This document shows positions 1-7,612 of a stretch of DNA of 54,671 nucleotides, one piece after another; the first letter of the stretch is position 1; each line of letters starts with the position of its first letter. Below the pieces are notes generated by a model, which was given only the letters and a program-made list of their open reading frames with translations, searched no databases and was not told the origin of the DNA. Location of the stretch: NCBI GenBank assembly GCA_023228295.1, contig JALOBP010000009.1, forward strand, positions 1-54,671. The letters run 5' to 3'. The DNA is from Methanoregula sp. (GTDB taxonomy: Archaea > Halobacteriota > Methanomicrobia > Methanomicrobiales > Methanospirillaceae). Both the position numbers and the translations under genes were made by a program.

Positions 1-10
1 GCATGCCCTC

Positions 11-238
11 ATGGCGGACACGATTGTCGCGGGATACTTCGAGGAAGGCCGCTGGATGCCGGTCACCTTCGGCGAATATGTCGAATTGATCTGGGACACG
101 GGCGTCCCACCGGCATACTTGAAACCAGCGGAAGGATTCATCGGGATCCTCGTGATGGTCGCAAGGCCCGGTCTCCCGCTCCCGGACGTCGCAGTGCCGA
201 AGTTCATGCCTGGTGTAGTACCAGAGAGGCGGTCCTGA
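11..238 (+). CDS. hypothetical viral protein, 75 aa
   Basis: A short acidic, Trp- and Pro-containing protein that I do not recognise. The reading frame stays open to the left edge, so a start upstream of the window cannot be excluded; the ATG at 11 is the first one visible. Its stop overlaps the next start as TGATG, the tight coupling seen throughout this arm, which supports it being a real gene of the early viral operon. No membrane segment, Cys cluster or catalytic motif is visible. Confidence 0.5.
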   Translation: MADTIVAGYFEEGRWMPVTFGEYVELIWDTGVPPAYLKPAEGFIGILVMVARPGLPLPDVAVPKFMPGVVPERRS

Positions 239-426
239 TGCCCCCGTTCAAAGAACCTGATGAAAAGACGTGGGTAGTCCTGCTCGAATATGAAAACAGG
301 TGCTGCCCGCACCGGACTTATCCGGGGACAACAGTCTGCTGCAACCATCCCGAATCGGTTGGGCGTGGCGAGGATGAATGCAAGGAGGGGAATTGCCCCG
401 CACACATCAGGGACGTGCTCGAATGA
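238..426 (+). CDS. small Cys-rich viral protein, 62 aa
   Basis: The protein carries six cysteines in paired clusters (RCCPHRTYP, VCCNHPES, DECKEGNCPAH) plus histidines. This suggests a compact zinc or Fe-S binding fold. The same style of Cys-Pro cluster recurs in several other small viral proteins and in the 986-residue methyltransferase at 4646. The gene overlaps both neighbours (TGATG upstream, ATGA downstream), so it is translationally coupled in the early operon. Function unknown; binding a nucleic acid or a partner protein is a guess. Confidence 0.65.
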   Translation: MPPFKEPDEKTWVVLLEYENRCCPHRTYPGTTVCCNHPESVGRGEDECKEGNCPAHIRDVLE

Positions 427-668
427 TCGATATCATTTTCGACGGCGAGAACGCGGACGGTTCCGGTGTCGGGACCATCAAGATCGCCTGCATGCACGAC
501 CCGTATGATCTGCGGTGCCCGGTATGTGGCCATTCTGTTTTTTCACATCTTACGAATCCAGTCCTTGAGACCGGCAACTCATTCGCCTGCGAGACATGCG
601 GAGTCCAGATCACCTTATTCCCGGATAAGGGTAATTGCCGGTTTTTGATGGAAATCCAGGGGGCTTGA
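423..668 (+). CDS. zinc-ribbon protein, 81 aa
   Basis: Two CxxC knuckles, CPVCGH and CETCGV, about 27 residues apart form a rubredoxin-like zinc ribbon in the middle of the protein. The N-terminus reads as a beta strand (MIDIIFDGEN). The start is the ATG at 423, which overlaps the stop of the previous gene as ATGA; an earlier in-frame ATG at 378 would overlap that gene by about 50 bases and is less likely. Zinc ribbons of this kind usually bind nucleic acids or act in transcription complexes; the specific role here is unknown. Confidence 0.65.
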   Translation: MIDIIFDGENADGSGVGTIKIACMHDPYDLRCPVCGHSVFSHLTNPVLETGNSFACETCGVQITLFPDKGNCRFLMEIQGA

Positions 669-669
669 A

Positions 670-1311
670 ATGGAAATCGACATCACTATCAGGAACGCCA
701 CGCCCGAAGAGGCACAGCGGGTCCTCATCGGCATGAGTTTTGCGGAGGATATCCTTGGCAAACTCTCACCCGCAATCAGGATTGAGAAAGCACAGAAGAA
801 GCAGGTACCGGATCCGACCTGCGACGAGGAGACCGGCTGTGCTGGGTGCGACAACACCGGGGCCATGGATGCGGACCGCTGCGACAAGTGCAGCCCGCCC
901 CCGGCTCATAAACCCGCCGACGGTTTACCGTCGAAGACCGGGAGACGCAAAGGCAACAAGTTCGGCATCCCGACCGAGCTGGCAAAGACCGATAAGAAAC
1001 TCTTCGATCGGCTCTGGCAGCGGTGCAAGTCGCATGGTATCACCTATGAGGAGGCCGTGAAACTCAAACCCACCAAGAGGGGCAGGAAACCGAAAGCCCC
1101 GAACGCCTCCAAATTGACTCAAGCAATTGATTCAAGCAATGAATGGACCCTGGAAGAGGATGCCGCGATCCGGGAGTGCCCGAACGAGGACATGGCGCTC
1201 ACCCATTTCATGAACAAGTTCCCCGAGTCTGAACGGACGGCCGTGGAGGTCTCCCAGAGATGGCAGGAGCTCAGGGGATTGGCAGATGAGATGGCGGAGG
1301 CAGAGGCATGA
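670..1311 (+). CDS. Cys cluster plus Myb/SANT-like protein, 213 aa
   Basis: Residues 50-77 hold five cysteines in close spacing (CDEETGCAGCDNTG, then CDKC), resembling a DnaJ-type or treble-clef zinc site. A basic stretch near 90-98 and another around 135-142 (KRGRKPK) look DNA-binding. The C-terminal 60 residues (EWTLEEDAAIRECP ... SQRWQEL) match the Trp-spaced three-helix pattern of Myb/SANT domains. It is probably a viral DNA-binding regulator. It overlaps the next gene by four bases (ATGA). Confidence 0.6.
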   Translation: MEIDITIRNATPEEAQRVLIGMSFAEDILGKLSPAIRIEKAQKKQVPDPTCDEETGCAGCDNTGAMDADRCDKCSPPPAHKPADGLPSKTGRRKGNKFGIPTELAKTDKKLFDRLWQRCKSHGITYEEAVKLKPTKRGRKPKAPNASKLTQAIDSSNEWTLEEDAAIRECPNEDMALTHFMNKFPESERTAVEVSQRWQELRGLADEMAEAEA

Positions 1312-2147
1312 CCGGGGATGTCCGCATCATCGAGTCCGAGATCGGGCCGGTCATCCCCCTGGTCGATATCGCGGACCAGCTTCATTATACCTCATCAGGA
1401 CTGCGGAAAGTCGTCGGGAGACACCCCGGGACGTTCCAGGCCGAGAAAGTTTTCATACCCATTCCCACGGCTCGCGGCCCGCAGAAAGGCTGGTGTCTGA
1501 CCAGGAAAGGCATGGAAGATCTCATCCTCCTGATCTCTCCTGGATCAGGGACGAAGGCCGGCCTCCTGGAGAAACGGGTGGAGAAGTTCCACATGGGGCC
1601 GGCCGCCCCGGCCCTGTCATCCCCACAACCCGATCCGGTGATCACGTACCTGAAACGCAACGCGGAGATTGCGGATATCCTGGTCAAGGGATATGGCTAC
1701 ACAGAGGAGGTTGCCCACCGCCTCGCCATGCAGGACGCGGTCAACAAACACGGGGAGGTTCTGGCACCGTTCAAGGCTCCGGCGCTCTTACCTGCGGCAG
1801 ATCCGCAGGAGCCGGTTGCCTATGAGCATTGCGAGAGTTGCCTGATCAAAGAGGAGGATCCCGACTTCGACCGGTACTTCTCGCTGCGGAAAATCGCCGA
1901 GATCACCCACGAGTCGGAGGACCGGGTCCGCAACATTCTGGAGAAGGAGGGACTGCTCAGCTACCATCACGGCGTCTGGCATCTCACCACGCTCGGCCAG
2001 AAGTTCGGCAAGGTTTTCACCCACTACCCGCTTTTCCCGCATCGTCTCACTAAAAAGAATATGATCCGGTGGTCTCCTGCGGCGATCGAGCGTGTGAAAG
2101 TCCACTTATCAGCAGGCCAGACGTCCCTGGTGCCAGCTCACGGGTGA
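1308..2147 (+). CDS. antirepressor-like protein with C-terminal KilAC-type domain, 279 aa
   Basis: The N-terminal 80 residues (LVDIADQLHYTSSGLRKVV ... LTRKGMEDLI) resemble the helix-turn-helix front end of phage antirepressors. The C-terminal 90 residues (FSLRKIAEITHESEDRV ... EGLLSYHHGVWHLTTLGQKF) resemble the KilAC / phage antirepressor C-terminal domain, where a winged helix ends in a 'W.LT..G' strand. A short Cys pair (CESC) lies between. In phages such proteins counter the lysogeny repressor; here its role in the lysis-lysogeny switch is inferred from the family only. It lies inside the early operon. Confidence 0.55.
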   Translation: MTGDVRIIESEIGPVIPLVDIADQLHYTSSGLRKVVGRHPGTFQAEKVFIPIPTARGPQKGWCLTRKGMEDLILLISPGSGTKAGLLEKRVEKFHMGPAAPALSSPQPDPVITYLKRNAEIADILVKGYGYTEEVAHRLAMQDAVNKHGEVLAPFKAPALLPAADPQEPVAYEHCESCLIKEEDPDFDRYFSLRKIAEITHESEDRVRNILEKEGLLSYHHGVWHLTTLGQKFGKVFTHYPLFPHRLTKKNMIRWSPAAIERVKVHLSAGQTSLVPAHG

Positions 2148-2152
2148 CCTCC

Positions 2153-2401
2153 ATGCCACACAAGTCATGGAAGGCGAAACATCGCCGCAAAGAGCCCGCA
2201 GCACAGCCGGCACCGACCCGACCCGCGGATCCCCTGAGGCTCGAAACCATCATCGAGCGCAAGACCCAGGCCCAGATCTATGAGGACCTGATCCGGAAAC
2301 ATCGCGGGGACGTGCCGGCCCGGGAATGCTGGAACCACCTCGCGGACCGAAGAGAAGCAGCGATCACCACAACACACGGGGCGGAGTTTGCGCGGAGCTG
2401 A
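2153..2401 (+). CDS. small basic viral protein, 82 aa
   Basis: The N-terminus is rich in Lys, Arg and His (MPHKSWKAKHRRK), followed by a Pro/Ala linker and a charged helical C-terminal half (TIIERKTQAQIYEDLIRKH). It may bind nucleic acid through the basic tail. The ATG at 2153 is chosen because it leaves a five-base gap to the upstream stop, while the earlier in-frame ATG at 2069 would overlap that gene by about 80 bases. No known family recognised. Confidence 0.5.
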   Translation: MPHKSWKAKHRRKEPAAQPAPTRPADPLRLETIIERKTQAQIYEDLIRKHRGDVPARECWNHLADRREAAITTTHGAEFARS

Positions 2402-2405
2402 TATC

Positions 2406-3944
2406 ATGCAAGCACTCCAGGCACAACCGCAGACGTCCGCCGAGCTCGCCGCACGGTTCGGGGTTTCGGACAGGCACATCCGCAGAACCATAGCGGACCT
2501 CATCCTCGAAAAGAAAGTCAGCAGGCAGCGGGCCGGCCGTGATTTCCTCTACTCGCTTGCTGCGGCGGTGGTGGAGGAGGATGCTGCTACTACTACTATT
2601 ACGGGTTCAGCGGGAACCGCGGACAATTGCGGACATAATGTCCGCGATCGCGATCTCGGACATACCTCGGACACCGGGGAGACGATCGCGGACATTCGCG
2701 GACATGATCGCGGACATGGGAAACCGCAGAACTCGAAGCAGCGGCACCGGATTACGAAACGGACCCCCTCAATGCATGGTCCCGCCGCAAACGGGCCCCC
2801 CTGCGGCCCCGGACCCGGCCCCTTAACGCCGTGCGGGGACAGCGGCACCAATCTATGTCCGCAATTCTTCGCAGGGTTCGAGCGGGACATGATCCAGTTC
2901 GTACTGTTCGACAAGATATTCAGGGACCTCCTGATGACCCGGGCGGATGAGAGGGGCTGGCAGGTCCGCAAGGTCCACGGCCTGACCTGGATCTATCCGA
3001 TGAACACCCTCTCGCTCCAGGTGGGGAAAGACACCGTGACATTTTACAGCAGCGAGCCGGGCGACATGTCCGTGATCTCCCGGTGGGTCCAGGACAATTT
3101 TGCGGTTGAGTATGGAGACATCAAATCGCTGGTATGCCGGATCAAGTATCCGCAGAACCTCTCGTCAGAAGAGTTGACGGTCGTTGTCAAGCGGCCAGAG
3201 ACCATTCAGGCAATCCGGACCAGCATCGGGAAATCCATGGTTAACGGCCAGTTCAACCTGCAACACCCGAGCGAAGCCATCCCGGGCCTGAAAATCTACG
3301 AGCGGGACAGCACCATGCGGATAGAGTTCATCGTCCACAACCACAAGACTGGGGCCGCTGCGGTCGACATGCGGGAAGAGCTGATGCGGGACCTCCCGAG
3401 AATTCACGGGACCCCCGGCCTGTTCTGGGAATTCGTCCAGAAATACTACTCGGCACTCCATCACCCGCTGATTATCGACACGGGGGGCCACGACTTCCTG
3501 GCGGCCCTGGACAAGATCACCGGTCACTTCACCGGAGCACTTCGGGACCTTGCCGCCAAGATCCCCGCGGCCCCGACCGGCAGGGAACTGCAGCTCAGGG
3601 AACTGAGGGACGCAATTGAAGCCCTGGAAAGCGGCGAGTTGGGAGACATCATCCGGACCTTCAGGGACCTTGCGAACATCGAGGAAACCCCCACCAAAGT
3701 ATTCCTGGCAGCCTGGGTGATCTGGAACAACCGGCACCGGAAAGGCCGGGTCAACAAGGCCGAGATTGCGGGCATGCTGATGAGGCAGAACGACCCGCTT
3801 ACCCTGGCACAGATAGCGGACGCTGTCGACCGGTTGAAGATGGTCGGGCTGATGGACGAGAATCCGAAGATTGAGATCTGCTTCTCGGCAGCAGGGCGGG
3901 AGATAGCCGAGATTCTGATAGCGAAAAAGGAGGGGATACAGTGA
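2406..3944 (+). CDS. winged-helix protein carrying iterons, possible replication initiator, 512 aa
   Basis: The N-terminal 60 residues form a clear winged helix-turn-helix (TSAELAARFGVSDRHIRRTI). Residues 75-150 are a low-complexity Asp/Gly/His linker encoded by the iteron-like DNA at 2619-2717. The rest is a globular region with no family that I recognise, ending in a second helix-turn-helix-like part (NKAEIAGMLMRQNDPLTLAQ ... AAGREIAEILIAKKEG). A DNA-binding protein with clustered repeats inside its own gene is the usual arrangement of phage replication initiators (lambda O type); that role is inference. The start at 2406 is preferred over ATG 2388, which lies inside the previous gene. Confidence 0.55.
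   Translation: MQALQAQPQTSAELAARFGVSDRHIRRTIADLILEKKVSRQRAGRDFLYSLAAAVVEEDAATTTITGSAGTADNCGHNVRDRDLGHTSDTGETIADIRGHDRGHGKPQNSKQRHRITKRTPSMHGPAANGPPCGPGPGPLTPCGDSGTNLCPQFFAGFERDMIQFVLFDKIFRDLLMTRADERGWQVRKVHGLTWIYPMNTLSLQVGKDTVTFYSSEPGDMSVISRWVQDNFAVEYGDIKSLVCRIKYPQNLSSEELTVVVKRPETIQAIRTSIGKSMVNGQFNLQHPSEAIPGLKIYERDSTMRIEFIVHNHKTGAAAVDMREELMRDLPRIHGTPGLFWEFVQKYYSALHHPLIIDTGGHDFLAALDKITGHFTGALRDLAAKIPAAPTGRELQLRELRDAIEALESGELGDIIRTFRDLANIEETPTKVFLAAWVIWNNRHRKGRVNKAEIAGMLMRQNDPLTLAQIADAVDRLKMVGLMDENPKIEICFSAAGREIAEILIAKKEGIQ
2619..2717 (+). repeat. iteron-like cluster of GCGGACAT
   Basis: Within about 100 bp, exact GCGGACAT occurs at 2629, 2688, 2698 and 2710 and inverted (ATGTCCGC) at 2638. 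Near copies lie at 2619, 2656 and 2667. The copies at 2629-2645 form a perfect 8-1-8 inverted repeat. One more inverted copy lies at 2855-2862. Copies at 2619 and 2688 are in a different codon phase from those at 2629, 2698 and 2710, so the repetition is not explained by repeating amino acids and points to a DNA-level site: a replication origin or a regulator-binding array. Confidence 0.75.
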
Positions 3945-4135
3945 ACAGCAGGGAATCAAGGATCGAGAGATGGATTGCGAAACAGAAAATGGGGGCGACG
4001 TTCAAGACCGCCGAGCTGGCAAAAGAACTGAATTACGACCCCAAGACGGTCGGCCGGGTCATCGGGAAACAGCCGAACATTAAAGGCCACCACATTAGGG
4101 GATCCTGTCATATCTGGGAGGTTGTTGCAACATGA
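3941..4135 (+). CDS. small helix-turn-helix protein, 64 aa
   Basis: The protein consists almost entirely of one winged helix: FKTAELAKELNYDPKTVGRV is a typical helix-turn-helix, followed by a 'HHIRGSCHIWEV' wing. It starts with GTG overlapping the stop of the upstream gene (GTGA) and ends overlapping the next ATG (ATGA). It is likely a DNA-binding regulator or accessory factor of the larger winged-helix protein just upstream. Confidence 0.6.
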   Translation: MNSRESRIERWIAKQKMGATFKTAELAKELNYDPKTVGRVIGKQPNIKGHHIRGSCHIWEVVAT

Positions 4136-4302
4136 CCGAAGAAATTCGGGACTGCCCGACCTGCCGGTACGATGTGCCGATGGAAGAACGGCAGAGGATC
4201 GGGCCCAGTGCGCCATTATGCCGGCACCCGGAAGAAGGCGAGCCCGGGTTCTGGGACCGCCGGATTGAGCAGTGCTGGACGCCCCGGGAAGGTGCGGAAT
4301 GA
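4132..4302 (+). CDS. small Cys-rich protein, 56 aa
   Basis: The frame runs from the ATG at 4132 (ATGA overlap) to the TGA at 4300, which overlaps the next ATG. The spacing CPTC-x19-C-x17-C matches a four-Cys metal site, and the sequence after the second pair (CRHPEEGEPGFW) resembles the small Cys protein at 238. Its tight coupling on both sides supports it as a real gene although it is very short. Function unknown. Confidence 0.6.
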   Translation: MTEEIRDCPTCRYDVPMEERQRIGPSAPLCRHPEEGEPGFWDRRIEQCWTPREGAE

Positions 4303-4649
4303 AACCCGCCAGCTGCAAGGCCAAGGGCCGGGTGCTGCAGAACGAGATCGTGCAGAACCTCCGCACCGCATACCCTGAGCTCGGGGAACCGGACATCCGG
4401 CCCGCCATCATGGGGCAGAGCGGTATTGACATCCTCCTGAGCTCCCGTGCGCGGGACCTGTTCCCCTACGCAGTCGAGTGCAAGAACCAGGAGGCCCTGA
4501 ACATCTGGGAATGCCTGAAACAGGCCGAGGAGAACGGCAAGAAAGAACGGATGGTCCCGCTGCTGGTATTCCGCCGCAACCGTACGAAGACCTACGTGGC
4601 GATTGAGTGGACTGAATTCCTGAACCTCGTGACGGCGGTGCAGCGATGA
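4299..4649 (+). CDS. PD-(D/E)XK nuclease, VRR-NUC / resolvase-like, 116 aa
   Basis: The catalytic core of a PD-(D/E)XK nuclease is visible: an early Glu (LQNEIVQNL), then SGIDILL (metal-binding Asp), then VECKNQEALN (E-x-K). Length and order fit the Holliday-junction-resolvase or VRR-NUC-like proteins of tailed viruses, which cut branched DNA during replication or packaging. It sits directly before the large Cys-rich methyltransferase with a four-base overlap, so a restriction-type pairing is an alternative. The start at 4299 is set by the ATGA overlap; the upstream in-frame ATG at 4272 lies inside the previous gene. Confidence 0.7.
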   Translation: MKPASCKAKGRVLQNEIVQNLRTAYPELGEPDIRPAIMGQSGIDILLSSRARDLFPYAVECKNQEALNIWECLKQAEENGKKERMVPLLVFRRNRTKTYVAIEWTEFLNLVTAVQR

Positions 4650-7606
4650 GCTCCTGCAGCAGCGTCCCAACCCAGAAAGAAAAGAAGTGGGGAGTCAAGG
4701 ACTGCCGGGCGCGGAAATGTCCGGACTTGAGGAAAGACACGACCGGCCCGTTCCCGGAAGATAGCCCGGAACGGTGCCGTGCCCTTGGTGAGGACTATAG
4801 CCCGCTGCCCGGGACGTTGTCCTGCTGCATCAAGGACCTGGACGGAATGAAACCCGAGGAGTTCCTCCGACACGTGATATGGTCCCTGCGGGATGCCTGG
4901 GAGAAGAAGTTCACCGGCAATCGGAAAACACCCGGGGCGAGGAACTGTCCGGCCGGCTGCCCCTTCAAGATCTCCGAAGAGGGTGAGGTCAGAGACCGGA
5001 GCAATAAGGACGACTACTACGCGATGAAGAAAGGACTGATCTGGAAATGCGCCTTTTCCGGTGCCGAGCTCGGTTCAGGTCTCGCGGCATCGTGTCCCTG
5101 CCATGTCCTGGACAACCCGGACCAGGAGAAGTATCTCCGGGACTTGCAGACAACGATCAAAATCTATCAGCAGGACGGTTTCGATTATAAGTATCTCGAT
5201 GTCAGATGCGCAACCTGTTCATGTCCCGACGGGATTCACCGCTGCAAGGACTGGAAGACCTGCCCCGTCATCAAGCTCCCGATAGCGGACATCAAGGAAT
5301 GCCCGCTCTGGAGGATCCCCGGGACGCTGCTGCCGGCCACGCCCGCGATCGAGGCCCCTGCAAAACCCACGCCGGAGCCGGAACAGAATACCGAAAATAA
5401 GCCAGCACCCGAATCACCGGAAGAGAGACTGGCGCGAGGAAAGGCCATCCGCGAGGAGGTCAGGGAAAACCGGGAAGCGATGAAGAGAGTGATGTCGGGG
5501 AAATCGTCGGTGAAGAAAGCCAAGAAGGAGAAACCCGAACCTCCGGCCCTGAACGTCCTCTATCTGGAAGACTGCGAGAGCCTGACCAAGCGGATGGAGC
5601 CGGAGTCCGTGGACCTCATCTTCACGGACCCGCCATACCCGACCGAGCCGATCGATGAGGATGGCGTGACCCAGTGGGAACGGGCCTACGTCGCCCTGCA
5701 CCTCATTGCCTGCAAGGTCTTGAAACCATCAGGGTGGCTGATTACCTACGCACCGCAGGCCCACCTGCTCGATATCATGGAGATCCTGGCATACGGGTCC
5801 TCCTGGAACATCAACGTACAGGAAACCGGAGGACGCCTGGACTATTTCTGGATCATCCCCTCCATCAACGGGGGAGCCACCTGCAAGGCTCACAAGTGGA
5901 ACGCCCTCTGCCTGCACAAACCGATCCTTGTATACCAGAAAGCCCCGTTCAAGAGCCCCTCAAAATGTTTCGCTGACGTCGTCCGTGGCAAGAAACAGAA
6001 ATCACACCATGCATGGCAGCAGAGCGTGCATGACGCAATCGGCATCATCAGCCGGTTCATGGAGATAGGGCAGGTCCTCTATGACCCATACGCCTGCACC
6101 GCCACTTCGCTCATCGCTGCAAACCTGCTCGGGATGCAATGGATAGGGGCGGAAATTGACCCGGCAGCCCACGCGATAGGCGTCCGCGAGCTGCAGCAGC
6201 GGCCCATGGACCTGTTCACGTTCGGGGGAGAGGTCCCAGAAGCCCCGGCCCCGCGAGAAGTCCGGGAAGAGAGGGACACCAGCCGGCAGGCATCGATCGC
6301 GGATCCCGCAAAGGACGCCCGGCCGGTAGAGTGCAAGATCGAGGACCTCACGGAAAAGAAGGAACCGCTCTGCTATTGCACCCCCTGCAAGACCTGGGCG
6401 ACCTGCACGGCCAAACCGGAGAGCAAGGAGTGCCAGGAGCACCGCAAGCTCCAGGAAGAACCCGAAGAAGAGAAGGGTGGCTGCACCAACTGCGGCCATC
6501 ACAAGACCAAGAAGACCTTCAAGGAGTCCTGCACGCGGCTCAATGACCTGCTCTGGAAAGGCGGCGAGTATTCAGCCGCCCGGCTCATGGCAGAGGTTGC
6601 AGCGGACGGTTGCCTCGGCTGGATCCCGAAGGAAGAGGCGCCGGCAAAGGAGGAGAAGTGCGACATCCATTATTACAGCGGAAAGGACCTCTCACCCTCA
6701 CTTGGAACCTGCCCGGTAAAATGTCCGTATAGGAACGCGGGAAAATCCTCCTGCAATTTCATGGACCAGCAGTTCCTGCGAATGGAAAGCTGCCCGACCG
6801 GAGTGCTCCAGGGCAATGAAGCCGGACAGAAACAGCAGCTGGAGAACATGGCTAGGGCTCTAGCACGGCTGTCTGCACACATCCCCTCGGAAGAACAATG
6901 CCAGTGCAATCCCTGTCCGGACGGAGTCATCCGCTGCGGCATTGAAGACGAGAATTGCCCGTTCAGCAAAACCCCATTCTACGATATGGCCCTCTGCCCG
7001 ATGACGAACCCCCGCAGGGTCCGCCAGATACGAAGGGAGAACCCCGTCAAATTCGTGAGCATCGAGGAGAAGATACCATCAGTTCCCGTGGACACGGCGC
7101 CGGCACAACAAAAACCGAACTGCGGAGGCAAACGCCCGGCGCTCAACAGATGCCCGGTTGATTGCCCCGATCGAAGCATCGAGAAGGAAGGGGGATATCC
7201 CCAAGGCCGCTGCAAGCAGACTGGAGAAAAACTCCGGGAAATGCAGACCTGCCCGAACGACCCCCCGAAGCCGGCCAAGAAATCAAAGAAGGAGAAACCT
7301 CTCGAATGCCACGACCCGTTCCGGAAATTCCTGAACGAGCACCACGAGCAGATCACGACAGGCAAGGACCTCCCGATCGTCCCGCACGTAGTGGAACAGT
7401 ACAAGCGATTCGACCACCAGGAGCGGCGGGTCAGACTCTTCATCAGTGACGGAAAATTCCCGTTCGGCCCCTGGTGGACCCTCGCACCCTCTGGGATACT
7501 GCGATCGGTGAAGAAACCGACCGGAGATCTCAACCAGGGAGAATCATATCCTGACTGCAGATTCAGGTTCGAATGGCATTACGACGACAAGAAAAAGGAG
7601 GACTGA
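4646..7606 (+). CDS. giant Cys-rich protein with central beta-class DNA methyltransferase, 986 aa
   Basis: Residues about 305-520 form an amino-methyltransferase: motif IV DPPYPTEP (Asp 328 to Tyr 331) comes first and the SAM-binding motif DPYACTATSL (Asp 480) follows, the beta-class order of N4-cytosine/N6-adenine enzymes. Around it lie two long Cys-rich regions; I count about 50 cysteines in the whole protein. The regions at about 95-225 and 690-790 look like copies of one module: (N/T)CPxxCP(F/Y), a helical spacer, CSCPDGIHRC or CNPCPDGVIRC, then NCPF or TCPV and a closing CP. Another four-Cys unit (GCTNCGHHK) sits near 612, and a third CPVDCPD follows near 836. Linkers are Lys/Glu/Pro-rich. 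It likely methylates viral DNA against host restriction; the Cys modules may bind zinc or Fe-S clusters. The gene overlaps the nuclease upstream. Confidence 0.75.
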   Translation: MSSCSSVPTQKEKKWGVKDCRARKCPDLRKDTTGPFPEDSPERCRALGEDYSPLPGTLSCCIKDLDGMKPEEFLRHVIWSLRDAWEKKFTGNRKTPGARNCPAGCPFKISEEGEVRDRSNKDDYYAMKKGLIWKCAFSGAELGSGLAASCPCHVLDNPDQEKYLRDLQTTIKIYQQDGFDYKYLDVRCATCSCPDGIHRCKDWKTCPVIKLPIADIKECPLWRIPGTLLPATPAIEAPAKPTPEPEQNTENKPAPESPEERLARGKAIREEVRENREAMKRVMSGKSSVKKAKKEKPEPPALNVLYLEDCESLTKRMEPESVDLIFTDPPYPTEPIDEDGVTQWERAYVALHLIACKVLKPSGWLITYAPQAHLLDIMEILAYGSSWNINVQETGGRLDYFWIIPSINGGATCKAHKWNALCLHKPILVYQKAPFKSPSKCFADVVRGKKQKSHHAWQQSVHDAIGIISRFMEIGQVLYDPYACTATSLIAANLLGMQWIGAEIDPAAHAIGVRELQQRPMDLFTFGGEVPEAPAPREVREERDTSRQASIADPAKDARPVECKIEDLTEKKEPLCYCTPCKTWATCTAKPESKECQEHRKLQEEPEEEKGGCTNCGHHKTKKTFKESCTRLNDLLWKGGEYSAARLMAEVAADGCLGWIPKEEAPAKEEKCDIHYYSGKDLSPSLGTCPVKCPYRNAGKSSCNFMDQQFLRMESCPTGVLQGNEAGQKQQLENMARALARLSAHIPSEEQCQCNPCPDGVIRCGIEDENCPFSKTPFYDMALCPMTNPRRVRQIRRENPVKFVSIEEKIPSVPVDTAPAQQKPNCGGKRPALNRCPVDCPDRSIEKEGGYPQGRCKQTGEKLREMQTCPNDPPKPAKKSKKEKPLECHDPFRKFLNEHHEQITTGKDLPIVPHVVEQYKRFDHQERRVRLFISDGKFPFGPWWTLAPSGILRSVKKPTGDLNQGESYPDCRFRFEWHYDDKKKED

Positions 7607-7612
7607 AACCCC

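Noticed and set aside
5581..6220. Assigning the large Cys-rich protein only as a plain methyltransferase
   Set aside because: The methyltransferase core accounts for less than a quarter of the 986 residues; the frame is continuous on both sides, so flanking parts are not separate genes.
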